A DNA stretch of 64,000 nt from assembly GCF_003254155.1 (NCBI RefSeq), contig NZ_QKZI01000006.1, forward strand, positions 1-64,000, written 5' to 3'. Made by a program: the position numbers and the translations under genes. How positions within the stretch are numbered: the first letter of the stretch is position 1; the number at the start of each line of letters is the position of its first letter. The notes under the pieces are model-generated. The model ran no database searches, had not been told where the DNA came from, and was given only the letters and a program-made list of their open reading frames with translations. The DNA comes from Psychrobacillus insolitus. Lineage in GTDB: Bacteria > Bacillota > Bacilli > Bacillales_A > Planococcaceae. This document shows positions 7,264 to 19,408 of the stretch, in pieces.

Positions 7264-8132
7264 TACACTTCACGCTCCTCTTTCATCAGGCGAGCAAGTT
7301 CTTCTGCTAGTTTCTCTTCCGTCAAACAAATAGTAGGAAGCTTTTTGCCCATCATTTGCTCCACTTTTTTTTGAAACTTTACACATTGTGGCAATTCTAA
7401 ACGATAATCTAATAATCGTTCTTCATTTTCGAATATTTCTTGTGGAGTACCTTCTAATACGCATTTCCCATCATGCATAATTGCAATACGATCAGCATAC
7501 CTTGCAGCATCTTCCATACTATGTGTTACAAGAACCGTTGTTAAGCCTTTTTCTTGATGTAGTCGATAAAATAAATCCATTATTTCTTTACGCCCTCTTG
7601 GATCCAAACCAGCAGTTGGTTCATCCAATACTAACACCTCTGGATTCATTGCAAGGACTCCCGCAATTGCAACTCTTCGCATTTGGCCACCAGATAGGTC
7701 AAAAGGAGATTTCTCTAATACTTCCTCAGGCAACCCCAATAATCGACTTAACTCAATCGCCCTAGATTTGGCTTCTTCTGCTGGTACACCAAAATTCATG
7801 GGACCAAACATAATATCTTTTAATACAGTTTCATCAAATAATTGATGTTCAGGAAATTGAAACACAATCCCTACTTTTTGTCTCACTTTTCTTAAATGCT
7901 TGTTCTTCTGATCAGCTTTTACTAACACATCACCAATTTTAATAGAACCTTCAGTAGGCTTTAATAAAGCGTTCAAGTGTTGTAATACCGTTGATTTTCC
8001 AGACCCAGTATGCCCTATAATTGCTTGATAAGAACCTGAAGGAATATCCAAATTAACGTCGAATAACGCTCTTTTTTCAAAGGGGGTATTCTTCGCATAC
8101 GCATAGCTTACTTGTTGAAGTGTGATGTCCAT
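7263..8132 (-). CDS. ecfA2: ECF transporter ATP-binding protein EcfA2
   Basis: 289 aa ABC ATPase with Walker A GHTGSGKST, signature LSGGQMRR and Walker B VLVLDEPTAGLDP. It is the second ATPase of the ECF energizing pair. Its start lies inside the end of ecfA1 (25-nt overlap), and its stop overlaps the ecfT start. A1/A2 assignment follows the gene order in B. subtilis (ybxA-ybaE-ybaF). Confidence 0.94.
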   Translation of the reverse strand: MDITLQQVSYAYAKNTPFEKRALFDVNLDIPSGSYQAIIGHTGSGKSTVLQHLNALLKPTEGSIKIGDVLVKADQKNKHLRKVRQKVGIVFQFPEHQLFDETVLKDIMFGPMNFGVPAEEAKSRAIELSRLLGLPEEVLEKSPFDLSGGQMRRVAIAGVLAMNPEVLVLDEPTAGLDPRGRKEIMDLFYRLHQEKGLTTVLVTHSMEDAARYADRIAIMHDGKCVLEGTPQEIFENEERLLDYRLELPQCVKFQKKVEQMMGKKLPTICLTEEKLAEELARLMKEEREV

Positions 8133-8956
8133 AAATCATTCACCAACTCTTCTTCTGACATATGCTCTGCGACTAACTCAATACCTTGATCACGCAGTAA
8201 CCTGGAAACATTCATCGCAAATGGTAAATCCAAACCTAAATCAACTAATTCTTGCCCACGCAAAAATATTTCTTCTGGTGAACCTACTGCATACTTTTCG
8301 CCTTGATTCATCATAATAATTCTATCTGCCAGAAGTGCTTCCTCTAAATCATGAGTTATGGAGATAACCGTCAAATCTGTTTCTTCTCTTAACTTACGAA
8401 CTATCGAAAGTACTTCTTCTCTTCCTTGTGGATCTAACATAGAAGTTGCTTCATCTAATAATAAAATTCTAGGTTGTAGCGCAATTGCACCAGCTATTGC
8501 TACCCTTTGTTTTTGACCACCTGATAAATGATGGGGCTCACTATTCATAAAACTACTCATATTTACTTTTTCTATAGATTGCTGTACTCGCTCTACCATT
8601 TCCTCAAAAGGGATTCCATTATTCTCTAAGGCAAATGCTACATCGTCTTGAACGGTAGCACCTACAAATTGATTATCTGGATTTTGAAAAACCATTCCCA
8701 TTTGAGAACGCGTTTCCCATAAGTTTTGTTCGTTTAACGTTTCCCCAAAAATACGTACTGTTCCCTTCTGAGGAAATAGAAGACCATTCATTAAACGTGC
8801 AAGAGTCGATTTACCAGAACCATTATGTCCCACAATCGCAACCCACTCACCCTCATAGATTGTAAATGATACATTGTCTACTGCAGGTCGAATATTTTTT
8901 TCTTCTTCTGTATATGTAAATGTCACTTCTTGTAAAGAAATAATTTCGCTCTTCAT
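8108..8956 (-). CDS. ecfA1: ECF transporter ATP-binding protein EcfA1
   Basis: 282 aa ABC ATPase with Walker A GHNGSGKST, signature LSGGQKQR and Walker B ILLLDEATSMLDP. It is the first gene of the ecfA1-ecfA2-ecfT-truA operon. ATG at 8956 follows AGAGGAGGTAAAGA. It lies downstream of the rplQ terminator. No near-consensus promoter was found in the spacer, which is partly occupied by a palindromic element. Confidence 0.94.
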   Translation of the reverse strand: MKSEIISLQEVTFTYTEEEKNIRPAVDNVSFTIYEGEWVAIVGHNGSGKSTLARLMNGLLFPQKGTVRIFGETLNEQNLWETRSQMGMVFQNPDNQFVGATVQDDVAFALENNGIPFEEMVERVQQSIEKVNMSSFMNSEPHHLSGGQKQRVAIAGAIALQPRILLLDEATSMLDPQGREEVLSIVRKLREETDLTVISITHDLEEALLADRIIMMNQGEKYAVGSPEEIFLRGQELVDLGLDLPFAMNVSRLLRDQGIELVAEHMSEEELVNDLWTSHFNK

Positions 8957-9012
8957 TCTTTACCTCCTCTAGGCTCTGCTGTGCTATTTAAGTTCAAATA
9001 TTTTCGAAAATT

Positions 9013-9114
9013 AAAAAAGCGCGCACCTCATTTGAGAAATGCGCTCTTCTAAGAGTATTTTCTAGACTGGCTGCTCATGACCAATCTATAAAATGAGGTG
9101 CGTAGAGCTAGACG
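9013..9114. repeat. Palindromic intergenic element with GAGCTAGAC end
   Basis: About 100 bp starting AAAAAAGCGCGCACCTCATTT and ending AAATGAGGTGCGTAGAGCTAGACGAG. The 12-bp termini CGCACCTCATTT / AAATGAGGTGCG are perfect inverted repeats. The AAAAGCG start, the GC-rich stem base and the GAGCTAGAC end resemble the larger element at 60387-60604. It lies between ecfA1 and rplQ and codes for nothing evident. Confidence 0.55.
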
Positions 9115-9187
9115 AGACGCAACTGAATTGTCCGCTCATCGTAACACTCTGCTTTTATAATGTCGTATAAATCTAATAAATATATTT

Positions 9188-9229
9188 GAAAAAAGAAGAG
9201 GGTGGTAGAAACACCAATGACCCTCTTCA
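9188..9229 (-). terminator. rplQ (alpha operon) terminator
   Basis: The minus strand reads GAAGAGGGT...ACCCTCTTC followed by TTTTTT, just after the rplQ stop. Confidence 0.92.
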
Positions 9230-9240
9230 ACTTTTAATGA

Positions 9241-9621
9241 TTAAACTAACTCAATTACTACAACTGGTGCCGCGTCTCCGCGACGTGGTCCAACTTTCAT
9301 AATACGAGTGTAACCGCCTTGACGGTCTGCATAGCGTGGTGCTACATCGTCAAACAATTTTTGTAATGCAAAAATTGTTGATTCATTACCTTCTTCATCA
9401 GTAGAAGTTACTAATTCACGACGAATGTAAGCAGCCGCTTTACGACGTGCATGTAGATCTCCGCGTTTGCCTAAAGTGATCATTTTTTCAACAACAGAAC
9501 GTAATTCTTTTGCGCGTGCTTCAGTTGTTTGAATACGCTCATTGATAATTAGGTCAGTTGTTAAGTCACGTAACATCGCTTTACGTTGAGAACTTGTACG
9601 TCCAAGTTTTCTGTAACCCAT
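9241..9621 (-). CDS. rplQ: 50S ribosomal protein L17
   Basis: 126 aa, starting [20 protein letters not shown], the conserved L17 N-terminus. It is the last gene of the alpha operon (infA-rpmJ-rpsM-rpsK-rpoA-rplQ), 54 bp after rpoA and followed by a terminator. ATG at 9621 follows AAAGGAGGGAAACATCC. Confidence 0.98.
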   Translation of the reverse strand: MGYRKLGRTSSQRKAMLRDLTTDLIINERIQTTEARAKELRSVVEKMITLGKRGDLHARRKAAAYIRRELVTSTDEEGNESTIFALQKLFDDVAPRYADRQGGYTRIMKVGPRRGDAAPVVVIELV

Positions 9622-9675
9622 GGATGTTTCCCTCCTTTGGTGAATAATTCAAATCTAGCTTTATCAAAAATTCGC

Positions 9676-10620
9676 TTAGTCTTCTTTACGTAATCCTAAG
9701 CCAAGCTCATCTAACTTAGCTCTTACTTCTTCAAGTGATTTACGTCCAAGGTTTCTTACTTTCATCATATCGTCTTCTGATTTGCTTGCCAGTTCAAGTA
9801 CTGTATTAATACCTGCACGTTTTAAGCAATTATAAGAACGAACAGAAAGATCAAGTTCTTCGATAGTCATCTCTAATACTTTTTCTTTTTGATCTTCTTC
9901 TTTTTCGACCATGATTTCAGCAGTTTGAGCCTCATCAGTCATTCCCACAAAAATATTCAAGTGCTCTGTTAAAATTTTTGCCCCAAGCGAAATCGCCTCT
10001 TTTGGACCGGTGCTGCCATCTGTCCACACATCAAGAGTTAATTTATCGTAGTGCGCCGATTGGCCCACACGAGTATTTTCCACTTGAAAATTAACGCGTG
10101 AAACTGGAGTGTAAATAGAGTCGATCGGGATTACGCCGATAGGAAGATCCTCACGTTTGTTTTGATCAGCAGGAGTGTAGCCTCGGCCTCGTCCAGCATA
10201 CATACGCATGCGGAAATGACCATTTTTGCCGATTGTTGCAATATAGAGTTCTGGATTTAAAATTTCAACGTCACTGTCATGAGTAATGTCAGCTGCTGTA
10301 ATAATTCCCTCTCCTTTTACATCAATCTCAATGACTTTTTCTTCATCAGAGTAGATTTTCAAAGCTAGTTTCTTCACATTCATAATAATTGATGCAACAT
10401 CTTCCACTACGCCTTCAATAGTTGAAAACTCATGTAAAACGCCATCAATTTGAATAGAAGTAACTGCAGCTCCTGGTAAAGAAGACAGAAGGATACGACG
10501 TAAAGAATTACCCAAAGTATTTCCATAGCCACGCTCTAGCGGTTCTACAACAAATTTGCCAAATTTAGCATTTTCGCTGATTTCTACACTTTCAATCTTT
10601 GGTTTTTCAATTTCCATCAT
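9676..10620 (-). CDS. rpoA: RNA polymerase alpha subunit
   Basis: 314 aa. The N-terminal dimerization domain holds [20 protein letters not shown]. The acidic linker (EKEEDQKEK, about 235-243) leads to the C-terminal domain, whose [16 protein letters not shown] and [11 protein letters not shown] contact UP elements and activators. Length and domain order are normal. A 135-bp gap separates it from rpsK. Confidence 0.99.
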   Translation of the reverse strand: MMEIEKPKIESVEISENAKFGKFVVEPLERGYGNTLGNSLRRILLSSLPGAAVTSIQIDGVLHEFSTIEGVVEDVASIIMNVKKLALKIYSDEEKVIEIDVKGEGIITAADITHDSDVEILNPELYIATIGKNGHFRMRMYAGRGRGYTPADQNKREDLPIGVIPIDSIYTPVSRVNFQVENTRVGQSAHYDKLTLDVWTDGSTGPKEAISLGAKILTEHLNIFVGMTDEAQTAEIMVEKEEDQKEKVLEMTIEELDLSVRSYNCLKRAGINTVLELASKSEDDMMKVRNLGRKSLEEVRAKLDELGLGLRKED

Positions 10621-10755
10621 TCCAATTTACCCTCCCTCAAAACATCGAATGTATAGGTTCTTTCCATCATGAATTCGATCGTTTAACTGATATGTTGCAT
10701 TAACAAATTCAGTCTGCACAATAAATGATGTTCTCAAACATTTGAGACTCGCCTA

Positions 10756-11163
<408 letters not shown>

Positions 11164-11170
11164 TTACCGA

Positions 11171-11536
11171 TTATTTTTTCTTGTTAGCTACAGTTTTACG
11201 AGGACCTTTACGTGTGCGGGCGTTATTTTTAGTGTTTTGTCCGCGTACAGGTAAGCCTCGACGATGACGGATACCACGGAATGAACCGATTTCCATCAAA
11301 CGTTTAATGTTAAGTGATACTTCACGACGAAGGTCACCTTCTACTTTATAAGCACCAATTTGTTCACGAATTTTGTTTAACTCGTCTTCTGTAAGATCTC
11401 TAACGCGAGTGTCTTCAGAAATACCAGCTCCAACTAGAACTTTTTGTGAAGTAGTTTTACCAATTCCAAAAATGTAAGTTAATGCAATAACTACGCGTTT
11501 TTCGCGTGGAATGTCAACACCAGCAATACGTGCCAT
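11171..11536 (-). CDS. rpsM: 30S ribosomal protein S13
   Basis: 121 aa starting [26 protein letters not shown]. The basic C-terminal tail ([17 protein letters not shown]) runs towards tRNA in the P site. It lies in the 30S head and forms intersubunit bridges. It sits 23 bp after rpmJ in the alpha operon. Confidence 0.99.
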   Translation of the reverse strand: MARIAGVDIPREKRVVIALTYIFGIGKTTSQKVLVGAGISEDTRVRDLTEDELNKIREQIGAYKVEGDLRREVSLNIKRLMEIGSFRGIRHRRGLPVRGQNTKNNARTRKGPRKTVANKKK

Positions 11537-11559
11537 ATGTGTTGTCCACCTCCTTCTTA

Positions 11560-11673
<114 letters not shown>

Positions 11674-11710
11674 CTAACCCAACCTCCTTAGTAGTCCGGA
11701 GTGCAAAAGA

Positions 11711-11929
11711 TTATTTAAAACGGTACGTGATACGACCGCGAGTTAAATCGTAAGGAGAAAGTTCAATTGTGACTTTATCTCCAGGTAAAATGCGGATAAA
11801 GTGCATACGAATTTTACCAGATACGTGCGCAAGTATCGTATGACCGTTTTCTAATTCTACCTTAAACATCGCGTTTGGCAAAGTCTCAACAACTGTTCCT
11901 TCGACTTCAATTACATCATCTTTCGCCAT
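11711..11929 (-). CDS. infA: Translation initiation factor IF-1
   Basis: 72 aa single OB-fold/S1 domain starting [13 protein letters not shown] and ending [12 protein letters not shown]. It binds the 30S A site during initiation. An extra upstream TTG codon (11932) could add one residue, but ATG at 11929 behind GAAGGGAGACAGGGTT gives the usual protein. In B. subtilis, map and a small KOW-domain gene lie between adk and infA; here a 449-bp non-coding spacer does. Confidence 0.98.
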   Translation of the reverse strand: MAKDDVIEVEGTVVETLPNAMFKVELENGHTILAHVSGKIRMHFIRILPGDKVTIELSPYDLTRGRITYRFK

Positions 11930-12207
11930 CAACCCTGTCTCCCTTCTATATACAAATCAGGTTCTCATCAATATTCAAACGAAATTTGCTGTTAGTATAG
12001 CCTCTATAGTAACGAAACTATTCGTTTCAAGCATATGTTTGGAAATCATGAGAGATGTTCGAAAGACACTCGTAAGGTTTCGCTTAACGCAATCCACGGA
12101 GTAGACTGACTGGTAGAACCTGTCTCCCTCATGTCAACATGTTCGGACGAATGTGTTGGATGAGTTCCATAGTACCCGTTCGTTACATAGATGCTTCCAC
12201 GAAACCC

Positions 12208-12236
12208 ATTATACCCCGAAAAAATTTGAAATGCAC
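12208..12236 (-). promoter_or_regulatory. Candidate promoter for infA and the alpha operon
   Basis: A perfect -10 TATAAT (12208-12213, minus) lies 17 bp after a poor -35, GTGCAT (12231-12236). It would give a leader of about 270 nt before infA. A weaker alternative, TTGAAA-16-TATAGA, lies nearer the gene. Only the -10 is convincing. Confidence 0.4.
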
Positions 12237-12284
12237 GTGGACTAGGGGGCCCTCGCTTTTAAGCATTTCTTTCTTCCAGTTCGT

Positions 12285-12354
12285 ATACCGGGCGCAATAT
12301 GCTTTTGCAGCTCTCGAAAAAAACGTTTTCGTTCTTTGCATACTGCCCGGGTAT
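12285..12354 (-). repeat. Long imperfect GC-rich hairpin downstream of adk
   Basis: On the minus strand ATACCCGGGCAGTATGC (12338-12354) can pair with GCATATTGCGCCCGGTAT (about 12285-12302), allowing one bulge and one G-U pair. The loop of about 35 nt contains an inner AACG/CGTT stem followed by TTTTT. It may act as the spc-operon terminator or be a repeat element. Confidence 0.5.
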
Positions 12355-12378
12355 TCGTCTGAGACGGGCACCGGGCTA

Positions 12379-13035
<657 letters not shown>

Positions 13036-13098
13036 TTAATGCCCCCTCAGGACTGAATTGTAGATTCTTAGGAACAAAAAAGTCCCTAAAAACCAACA

Positions 13099-14391
13099 TT
13101 ACTTCATAAAGCCTTTATAATGACGCTTAACTAATTGAGATTCTAGTTGCTTCATTGTTTCTAGTGCAACACCCACAATGATTAGCAAACTTGTTCCGCC
13201 AATTTGCGCTGATTGCGGAAGACCCGCAAATTTTACAAATAGCATAGGCATGATTGCAATAACCGCTAAGAAAATAGATCCAACAAATGTTAATCGATAT
13301 AATACGCTAGTCAAGTAGTTTTGTGTATTGATACCTGGACGAATCCCCGGAATATATGCACCTTGCTTTTTCAAATTGTCCGCTACATTCTCTGGATTCA
13401 CTTGAATGAATGCATAGAAGTATGTAAAAGCAATGATTAAAGCAACGTAAATTGTCATACCAATAGGTTGAGTGTAATCTAATGCTTTTGTTATAGCATC
13501 CGTTACATTATTTTGTCCAAAGAACAAAACAAGTGATTGAGGAGCCATAAGGAAAGCAGATGCAAAGATTACCGGGATAACTCCCGCTGCATTAACTTTT
13601 AACGGTAAATGTGTTTGTTGACCACCCGTTTGAGTAGTCCCGGCCACACGCTTAGCGTACTGAATAGGAATTTTACGTAACGCTACTGTAATATAGATAA
13701 CTCCAACAGTAACTGCAATAATTGCCAATAAAAGTAATGCGACTACAATTAGATTGATAAACAGTGCTTCACCAGCACCTTCAATTTGTTGTGCATACAC
13801 TTGGTTTACTGCATTCGGTATAGCAGCAGCGATGCCAGCGAAGATAATGATAGAAATACCGTTACCTACACCTTTAGCCGTAATCTGCTCTCCTAACCAC
13901 ACTAAGAATGCAGTCCCTGCAGTTAAAACAATTGCTATAATAATATAGGTTGTTACACCCTCATCCTTTATTAAAGAACCGCTATACATACGATTAAAAC
14001 CGTATGACATTGCAAATGCTTGTATAAAAGCTAAGATAATTGTGAAGTAACGAGTGAATTGAGCAAGTTTCCGTCTTCCGACTTCACCTTGTTTAGACCA
14101 CTCCGTAAACTTCGGTATAACATCCATTTGTAATAATTGAACAATAATAGAAGCAGTAATGTATGGCATGATACCCATTGCTAAAATAGAGAAGTTAGCA
14201 AGTGCTCCACCACCAAAAGTATTTAAGAAACCGATTAATCCAACTTGATCACTCTGTTTCAATACATCTGAGTCAACATAAGGTACTGGAATGAATGTTC
14301 CAATACGAAAGATTACTAACATTAACAAAGTAAAAATGATTTTATTTCTAATATCTCGAACACGCATAAAGTTAGAGATAGTCTGAAACAT
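13099..14391 (-). CDS. secY: Preprotein translocase subunit SecY
   Basis: 430 aa with about ten membrane segments, start [22 protein letters not shown]. It has the plug and loop hallmarks FNRMYSG and PGIRPG. It is the channel subunit of the SecYEG translocon; secE is at 44946-45131. The ATG overlaps the rplO stop by one base (TAATG), indicating translational coupling. Confidence 0.98.
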   Translation of the reverse strand: MFQTISNFMRVRDIRNKIIFTLLMLVIFRIGTFIPVPYVDSDVLKQSDQVGLIGFLNTFGGGALANFSILAMGIMPYITASIIVQLLQMDVIPKFTEWSKQGEVGRRKLAQFTRYFTIILAFIQAFAMSYGFNRMYSGSLIKDEGVTTYIIIAIVLTAGTAFLVWLGEQITAKGVGNGISIIIFAGIAAAIPNAVNQVYAQQIEGAGEALFINLIVVALLLLAIIAVTVGVIYITVALRKIPIQYAKRVAGTTQTGGQQTHLPLKVNAAGVIPVIFASAFLMAPQSLVLFFGQNNVTDAITKALDYTQPIGMTIYVALIIAFTYFYAFIQVNPENVADNLKKQGAYIPGIRPGINTQNYLTSVLYRLTFVGSIFLAVIAIMPMLFVKFAGLPQSAQIGGTSLLIIVGVALETMKQLESQLVKRHYKGFMK

Positions 14392-14831
14392 TAAACCACC
14401 TCTGTTTGTCCGCCAGCGTTCTCAATTGCTTCTTTAGCCGAGCCAGAGAATTTGTGAGCTTTTACAGTTAATTTCTTTTCAAGTGATCCATTACCAAGAA
14501 TCTTGATACCTGATTTTTCATTACTCACTACACCTGTTTCAATTAATAAAGCAGGTGTTACTACTGTGCCTTCTTCGAAACGATTTAATGTGTCAAGGTT
14601 AACAATTGCATACTCTTTACGATTAATATTCGTAAATCCACGTTTTGGTAAACGACGGAATAATGGGTTTTGACCGCCTTCAAATCCTGGACGAACCCCA
14701 CCGCCTGAACGTGAGTTTTGACCTTTATGACCTCTACCTGATGTTTTACCTGTACCAGAACCGATACCGCGTCCTACTCTTTTGCTAGTTGAACGAGAAC
14801 CTTCTGAAGGTTTTAACTCATGTAATTTCAT
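14391..14831 (-). CDS. rplO: 50S ribosomal protein L15
   Basis: 146 aa. [13 protein letters not shown] opens the protein, and its Gly/Arg-rich N-terminal extension ([20 protein letters not shown]) threads into 23S rRNA. It is followed directly by secY with a one-base overlap. Confidence 0.99.
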   Translation of the reverse strand: MKLHELKPSEGSRSTSKRVGRGIGSGTGKTSGRGHKGQNSRSGGGVRPGFEGGQNPLFRRLPKRGFTNINRKEYAIVNLDTLNRFEEGTVVTPALLIETGVVSNEKSGIKILGNGSLEKKLTVKAHKFSGSAKEAIENAGGQTEVV

Positions 14832-14863
14832 ATGGTGGCACCTCCTTATTCTTAAAATAAATC

Positions 14864-15046
14864 CTAGATTTCTTTCAAAGTTATTAAATGAGCTACTTTT
14901 TTGACCATGCCGCGAATAGCGACATTGTCTTGATGCTCAACTGTTTGGTGCATTTTACGTAATCCAAGAGCTTCTGCAGTTTTGCGTTGATTCGGTTTAG
15001 TACCAATCAAGCTTCTAGTAAGGGTAATTTCTAATTTAGTTGCCAT
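14864..15046 (-). CDS. rpmD: 50S ribosomal protein L30
   Basis: 60 aa, the short bacterial form, with [20 protein letters not shown] and a C-terminal [14 protein letters not shown]. It lies between rpsE and rplO with gaps of 15 and 32 bp. ATG at 15046 follows AAGGGGGGGAAATTACA. Confidence 0.98.
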   Translation of the reverse strand: MATKLEITLTRSLIGTKPNQRKTAEALGLRKMHQTVEHQDNVAIRGMVKKVAHLITLKEI

Positions 15047-15061
15047 TGTAATTTCCCCCCC

Positions 15062-15562
15062 TTATCCTAACAGTTCTTTAACTGATTTACCACGTAATTT
15101 AGCAACGTCCTCAGCACGTTTTAATTGTTGTAAACCTTGAACTGTAGCACGAACCATGTTGATTGGTGTGTTAGATCCAAGTGATTTAGAAAGAATATCC
15201 GTAATACCAGATAATTCTAGTACCGCACGAACTGGTCCACCAGCAATAACTCCTGTACCAGGTGCAGCAGGTTTAATTAAAATTGAACCAGCTCCGAAGT
15301 GTCCAACAACTAAATGTGGTGTAGTTCCGGCAACTCTTGGTACTTCAATTAGATTTTTCTTCGCATCTTCAACAGCTTTACGAATTGCATCTGGAACCTC
15401 TTGAGCTTTACCAGTACCAAAACCTACATGTCCGTTCTTGTCACCAACAACTACTAATGCAGTAAAGCGGAAACGACGTCCACCTTTTACAACTTTAGCA
15501 ACACGGTTAATCGTAACTACGCGTTCTTCAAGTTCAAATTTGTTTGGGTCAATACCACTCAT
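15062..15562 (-). CDS. rpsE: 30S ribosomal protein S5
   Basis: 166 aa. The spectinomycin-associated loop [10 protein letters not shown] is in its usual form. A dsRBD-like N-terminal half is followed by the S5 C-terminal domain ([16 protein letters not shown]). It is involved in decoding accuracy. It lies between rplR and rpmD. Confidence 0.99.
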   Translation of the reverse strand: MSGIDPNKFELEERVVTINRVAKVVKGGRRFRFTALVVVGDKNGHVGFGTGKAQEVPDAIRKAVEDAKKNLIEVPRVAGTTPHLVVGHFGAGSILIKPAAPGTGVIAGGPVRAVLELSGITDILSKSLGSNTPINMVRATVQGLQQLKRAEDVAKLRGKSVKELLG

Positions 15563-15583
15563 GAAATATGTCCCTCCTTCTTC

Positions 15584-15943
15584 TTAAAATTCTAAGCCGT
15601 TTTCACGTGCAGCTTCAGCTAACGCTTTAACACGTCCATGATATAAGTAACCGCCACGGTCAAATACAACAGACTTAATGTCTTTTTCGACAGCACGTTT
15701 TGCAATAATTTCTCCGATTTGTTTAGCAGCTTCAAGATTTCCAGCTGTTCCAGCGAAGTCTTTATCCATAGTAGATGCACTAACAATTGTTAATCCTTGA
15801 GTATCATCAATTAATTGTGCATATAAATGTTTATTAGAACGGAATACGTTTAAACGCGGACGTTCAGTAGTACCCGTGATTTTTGCACGAACACGTCCAT
15901 GACGTTTCTTACGAACTTGATTCTTATCTTGTTTCGTAATCAC
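15584..15943 (-). CDS. rplR: 50S ribosomal protein L18
   Basis: 119 aa 5S rRNA-binding protein with [20 protein letters not shown] and [22 protein letters not shown] frame opens at 15952, but that GTG overlaps the ribosome-binding site. GTG at 15943 lies 8 nt after AAAGGAG and gives MITKQDKNQ, similar to B. subtilis MITKTSKN. Confidence 0.97.
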   Translation of the reverse strand: MITKQDKNQVRKKRHGRVRAKITGTTERPRLNVFRSNKHLYAQLIDDTQGLTIVSASTMDKDFAGTAGNLEAAKQIGEIIAKRAVEKDIKSVVFDRGGYLYHGRVKALAEAARENGLEF

Positions 15944-15977
15944 AGTGGTCACTCCTTTCTATCTAATGCCAGAAGCA

Positions 15978-16517
15978 TTATTTACCTGTTTTACCTTCTT
16001 TGCGGCGTACAACTTCGCCTTCGTAACGAATACCTTTACCTTTATACGGCTCTGGTGGACGTACTTGACGAACGTTAGATGCTAATGCTCCAACACGTTC
16101 TTTGTCAATTCCGCGAATGATAATTTTTGTATTTGTCGGAACTTCAACTTGAATTCCATCCTCCGGAGTGAATTCAACTGGATGTGAGAACCCTACGCTA
16201 AGTACAAGTTTTTCTCCTTGTAGTTGCGCACGATATCCTACTCCAACTAATTCAAGTCCACGTTCAAATCCTTTAGATACACCAGTGATCATATTCGCTA
16301 ATAACGCGCGAGTTGTTCCATGAATCGTGCGGTGATCTTTTGAATCTGAAGGACGAACTAAAGTAATGATAGTGCCTTCTTGTTCGATTGTGATGTCTTT
16401 GTTGAAAGTTCTTGTTAATTCACCTTTTGGTCCTTTAACAACTACTGTATTATCATTGTTGATTGTTACAGTAACGTCTGCAGGAACCTCAATTGGTTTT
16501 TTACCTACTCGAGACAT
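15978..16517 (-). CDS. rplF: 50S ribosomal protein L6
   Basis: 179 aa, two L6 repeats. It starts [15 protein letters not shown] and ends with the signature [22 protein letters not shown]. It contacts the sarcin-ricin region and factor-binding site. Spacing in the spc operon is normal. Confidence 0.99.
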   Translation of the reverse strand: MSRVGKKPIEVPADVTVTINNDNTVVVKGPKGELTRTFNKDITIEQEGTIITLVRPSDSKDHRTIHGTTRALLANMITGVSKGFERGLELVGVGYRAQLQGEKLVLSVGFSHPVEFTPEDGIQVEVPTNTKIIIRGIDKERVGALASNVRQVRPPEPYKGKGIRYEGEVVRRKEGKTGK

Positions 16518-16547
16518 TTTGTTGCACCTCCATTCGTTTGTTGATTC

Positions 16548-16946
16548 TTACCAAACGTAAGCTACGATTTCTCCGCCAACTTGTTTAGCGCGTGCTTCTT
16601 TATCTGTGAATAAACCATTTGAAGTAGAAACTAAAGCAATTCCTAAACCATTCAATACTCTAGGCACTTCATTTGATTTAGCGTAAACGCGTAGACCAGG
16701 TTTTGAAATACGTTTCAAACCAGTAATAACGCGCTCGTTGTTTTGACCATATTTTAAGAAGATACGAATAATACCTTGTTTGCTATCTTCTACATATTCA
16801 ACATCACGGATGAAACCTTCGCGTTTTAAAATCTCCGCGATTTCCTTTTTCAAGTTTGAAGCAGGAACTTCCAATTTCTCGTGACGAACCATGTTAGCAT
16901 TACGAATGCGTGTAAGCATATCTGCAATTGGATCTGACATTGTCAT
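16548..16946 (-). CDS. rpsH: 30S ribosomal protein S8
   Basis: 132 aa with [16 protein letters not shown] at the start and [26 protein letters not shown] at the end, split by the conserved [11 protein letters not shown]. It is a primary 16S-binding protein. ATG at 16946 lies 8 nt after GGAGG. A second ATG two codons later is possible. Confidence 0.98.
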   Translation of the reverse strand: MTMSDPIADMLTRIRNANMVRHEKLEVPASNLKKEIAEILKREGFIRDVEYVEDSKQGIIRIFLKYGQNNERVITGLKRISKPGLRVYAKSNEVPRVLNGLGIALVSTSNGLFTDKEARAKQVGGEIVAYVW

Positions 16947-16976
16947 TACATTTACCTCCTTCCCAGTTATAGGGGA

Positions 16977-17180
<204 letters not shown>

Positions 17181-17720
17181 TTACTTTTGGAATGGCATAC
17201 CGAATTGTGTTAATAACTCACGAGCTTCTTCATCAGAGTTCGCAGTTGTTACAATCACGATGTCCATACCGCGTACTTTCGAAACTTTATCATAATCGAT
17301 TTCAGGGAAGATTAATTGCTCTTTAACTCCTAGCGTGTAGTTACCGCGACCGTCGAATGCTTTGTTAGAAACACCGCGGAAGTCACGAACACGTGGAAGT
17401 GAAATAGAGATTAATTTATCCAAGAAGTCATACATACGCTCTCCGCGTAGTGTAACTTTTGCGCCGATAGGCATTCCTTCACGAAGACGGAAAGTTGCGA
17501 TCGATTTTTTAGCTTTCGTAACTACAGGTTTTTGACCTGTGATAATTTGTAGTTCTTCTACAGCAGCGTCAAGCGCTTTAGTATTTTGAACAGCGTCACC
17601 GACACCCATATTGATAACAATTTTATCAACATTAGGTACTTGCATCACTGATTTATATTCAAATTTGCTCATTAGAGCAGGAGAAACTTCCTTAAGATAC
17701 TTTTCTTTTAGGCGGTTCAT
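17181..17720 (-). CDS. rplE: 50S ribosomal protein L5
   Basis: 179 aa 5S rRNA-binding protein with [12 protein letters not shown]-like motif ([16 protein letters not shown]), [20 protein letters not shown] and a C-terminal LLTQFGMPF. It sits between rplX and rpsN. Confidence 0.99.
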   Translation of the reverse strand: MNRLKEKYLKEVSPALMSKFEYKSVMQVPNVDKIVINMGVGDAVQNTKALDAAVEELQIITGQKPVVTKAKKSIATFRLREGMPIGAKVTLRGERMYDFLDKLISISLPRVRDFRGVSNKAFDGRGNYTLGVKEQLIFPEIDYDKVSKVRGMDIVIVTTANSDEEARELLTQFGMPFQK

Positions 17721-17743
17721 GTGTGTACCTCCCTTCTTTATAC

Positions 17744-18052
17744 TTATTTAATAACTTCACCGGATTTTTTCGCAACACGAACTTTTTTGCCATCTTCTAC
17801 TTTATAACCTACGCGAGTCGGCTCGCCAGTTTTAGGGTCGATTAACATAACATTCGATACGTGAATTGCTGCCTCTTGGCTTACAATTCCACCTTGCGGA
17901 TTTGCTTGGTTTGGCTTCATATGTTTTTTGATGATGTTTACACCTTCAACTAACACACGGTCTTTCTTTGGAAAAGAAGTTAGAATAACTCCTGTTTTCC
18001 CTTTATCTTTACCTGCGATTACCATTACTTTGTCGCCTTTTTTAACATGCAT
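17744..18052 (-). CDS. rplX: 50S ribosomal protein L24
   Basis: 102 aa with an N-terminal KOW motif ([18 protein letters not shown]). It initiates 50S assembly. ATG at 18052 follows AAGGAGGTGCGACAGA. Confidence 0.98.
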   Translation of the reverse strand: MHVKKGDKVMVIAGKDKGKTGVILTSFPKKDRVLVEGVNIIKKHMKPNQANPQGGIVSQEAAIHVSNVMLIDPKTGEPTRVGYKVEDGKKVRVAKKSGEVIK

Positions 18053-18088
18053 TCTGTCGCACCTCCTTGATTGGCACTTTCATGTAAA

Positions 18089-18457
18089 TTAAAGAACTTC
18101 TGGAGCTAAAGATACGATCTTCATAAAGTTGTTGTCGCGTAATTCACGAGCAACCGGTCCGAAAATACGTGTTCCACGCGGTCCTTTGTCATCTTTGATA
18201 ATAACGCATGCGTTCTCATCGAATTTGATATATGTTCCATCTTTGCGACGTACGCCGCTTCTAGTGCGAACGATTACAGCTTTAACGACGTCACCTTTCT
18301 TGACAACGCCACCTGGTGTTGCTTTCTTAACTGTACATACGACGATATCGCCGATGTTTGCAGTCTTACGACCAGAACCACCAAGTACTTTGATAGTTAA
18401 AACTTCACGTGCACCTGAGTTGTCTGCAACCTTCATACGAGTTTCTTGTTGGATCAC
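18089..18457 (-). CDS. rplN: 50S ribosomal protein L14
   Basis: 122 aa starting [19 protein letters not shown], with the [16 protein letters not shown]-terminal motif. It lies at the subunit interface. It is the first gene usually counted to the spc operon and follows rpsQ by 43 bp. Confidence 0.99.
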   Translation of the reverse strand: MIQQETRMKVADNSGAREVLTIKVLGGSGRKTANIGDIVVCTVKKATPGGVVKKGDVVKAVIVRTRSGVRRKDGTYIKFDENACVIIKDDKGPRGTRIFGPVARELRDNNFMKIVSLAPEVL

Positions 18458-18500
18458 TTAGGTAACCTCCCTTCGGAATTAATTAGTTCCGAATTTATTA

Positions 18501-18764
18501 TTAGATAATAACCGCTTTTTCTACAACTTCCAAAAGACGGAAACGTTTTGTAGCTGATAGCGGACGAGTTTCCATAATACGGACGATATCGCCGATTTGG
18601 GCTTCGTTTAGCTCATCATGAGACTTGAATTTTTTAGAGTATTTAACACGTTTACCGTATAATTTATGTTTTTTATGAGTTTCAACTAAAACAGTAATTG
18701 TTTTATCCATTTTGTCAGAAACTACACGGCCAGTGTATACTTTGCGTTGATTACGCTCAGTCAT
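18501..18764 (-). CDS. rpsQ: 30S ribosomal protein S17
   Basis: 87 aa OB-fold primary rRNA-binding protein: [19 protein letters not shown] at the N-terminus, and [20 protein letters not shown] later. It lies 18 bp after rpmC in the S10 operon. Confidence 0.98.
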   Translation of the reverse strand: MTERNQRKVYTGRVVSDKMDKTITVLVETHKKHKLYGKRVKYSKKFKSHDELNEAQIGDIVRIMETRPLSATKRFRLLEVVEKAVII

Positions 18765-18782
18765 GCCTGAAAACCTCCTTTA

Positions 18783-19407
<625 letters not shown>

Positions 19408-19408
19408 A

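Larger units (their letters stand above)
11930..12378. other. 449-bp adk-infA spacer where map is expected; no gene recognised
   Basis: No frame here resembles methionine aminopeptidase or a KOW protein. The adk-proximal part is rich in G+C palindromes, and the infA-proximal part is AT-rich. The phrase GGGAGACAGG occurs twice on the minus strand: once as the infA ribosome-binding region and once about 180 bp upstream. A small stem, ACGAA-TAGT-TTCGT, lies at about 12014-12027. The spacer probably carries an infA promoter and a long leader. Confidence 0.6.
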
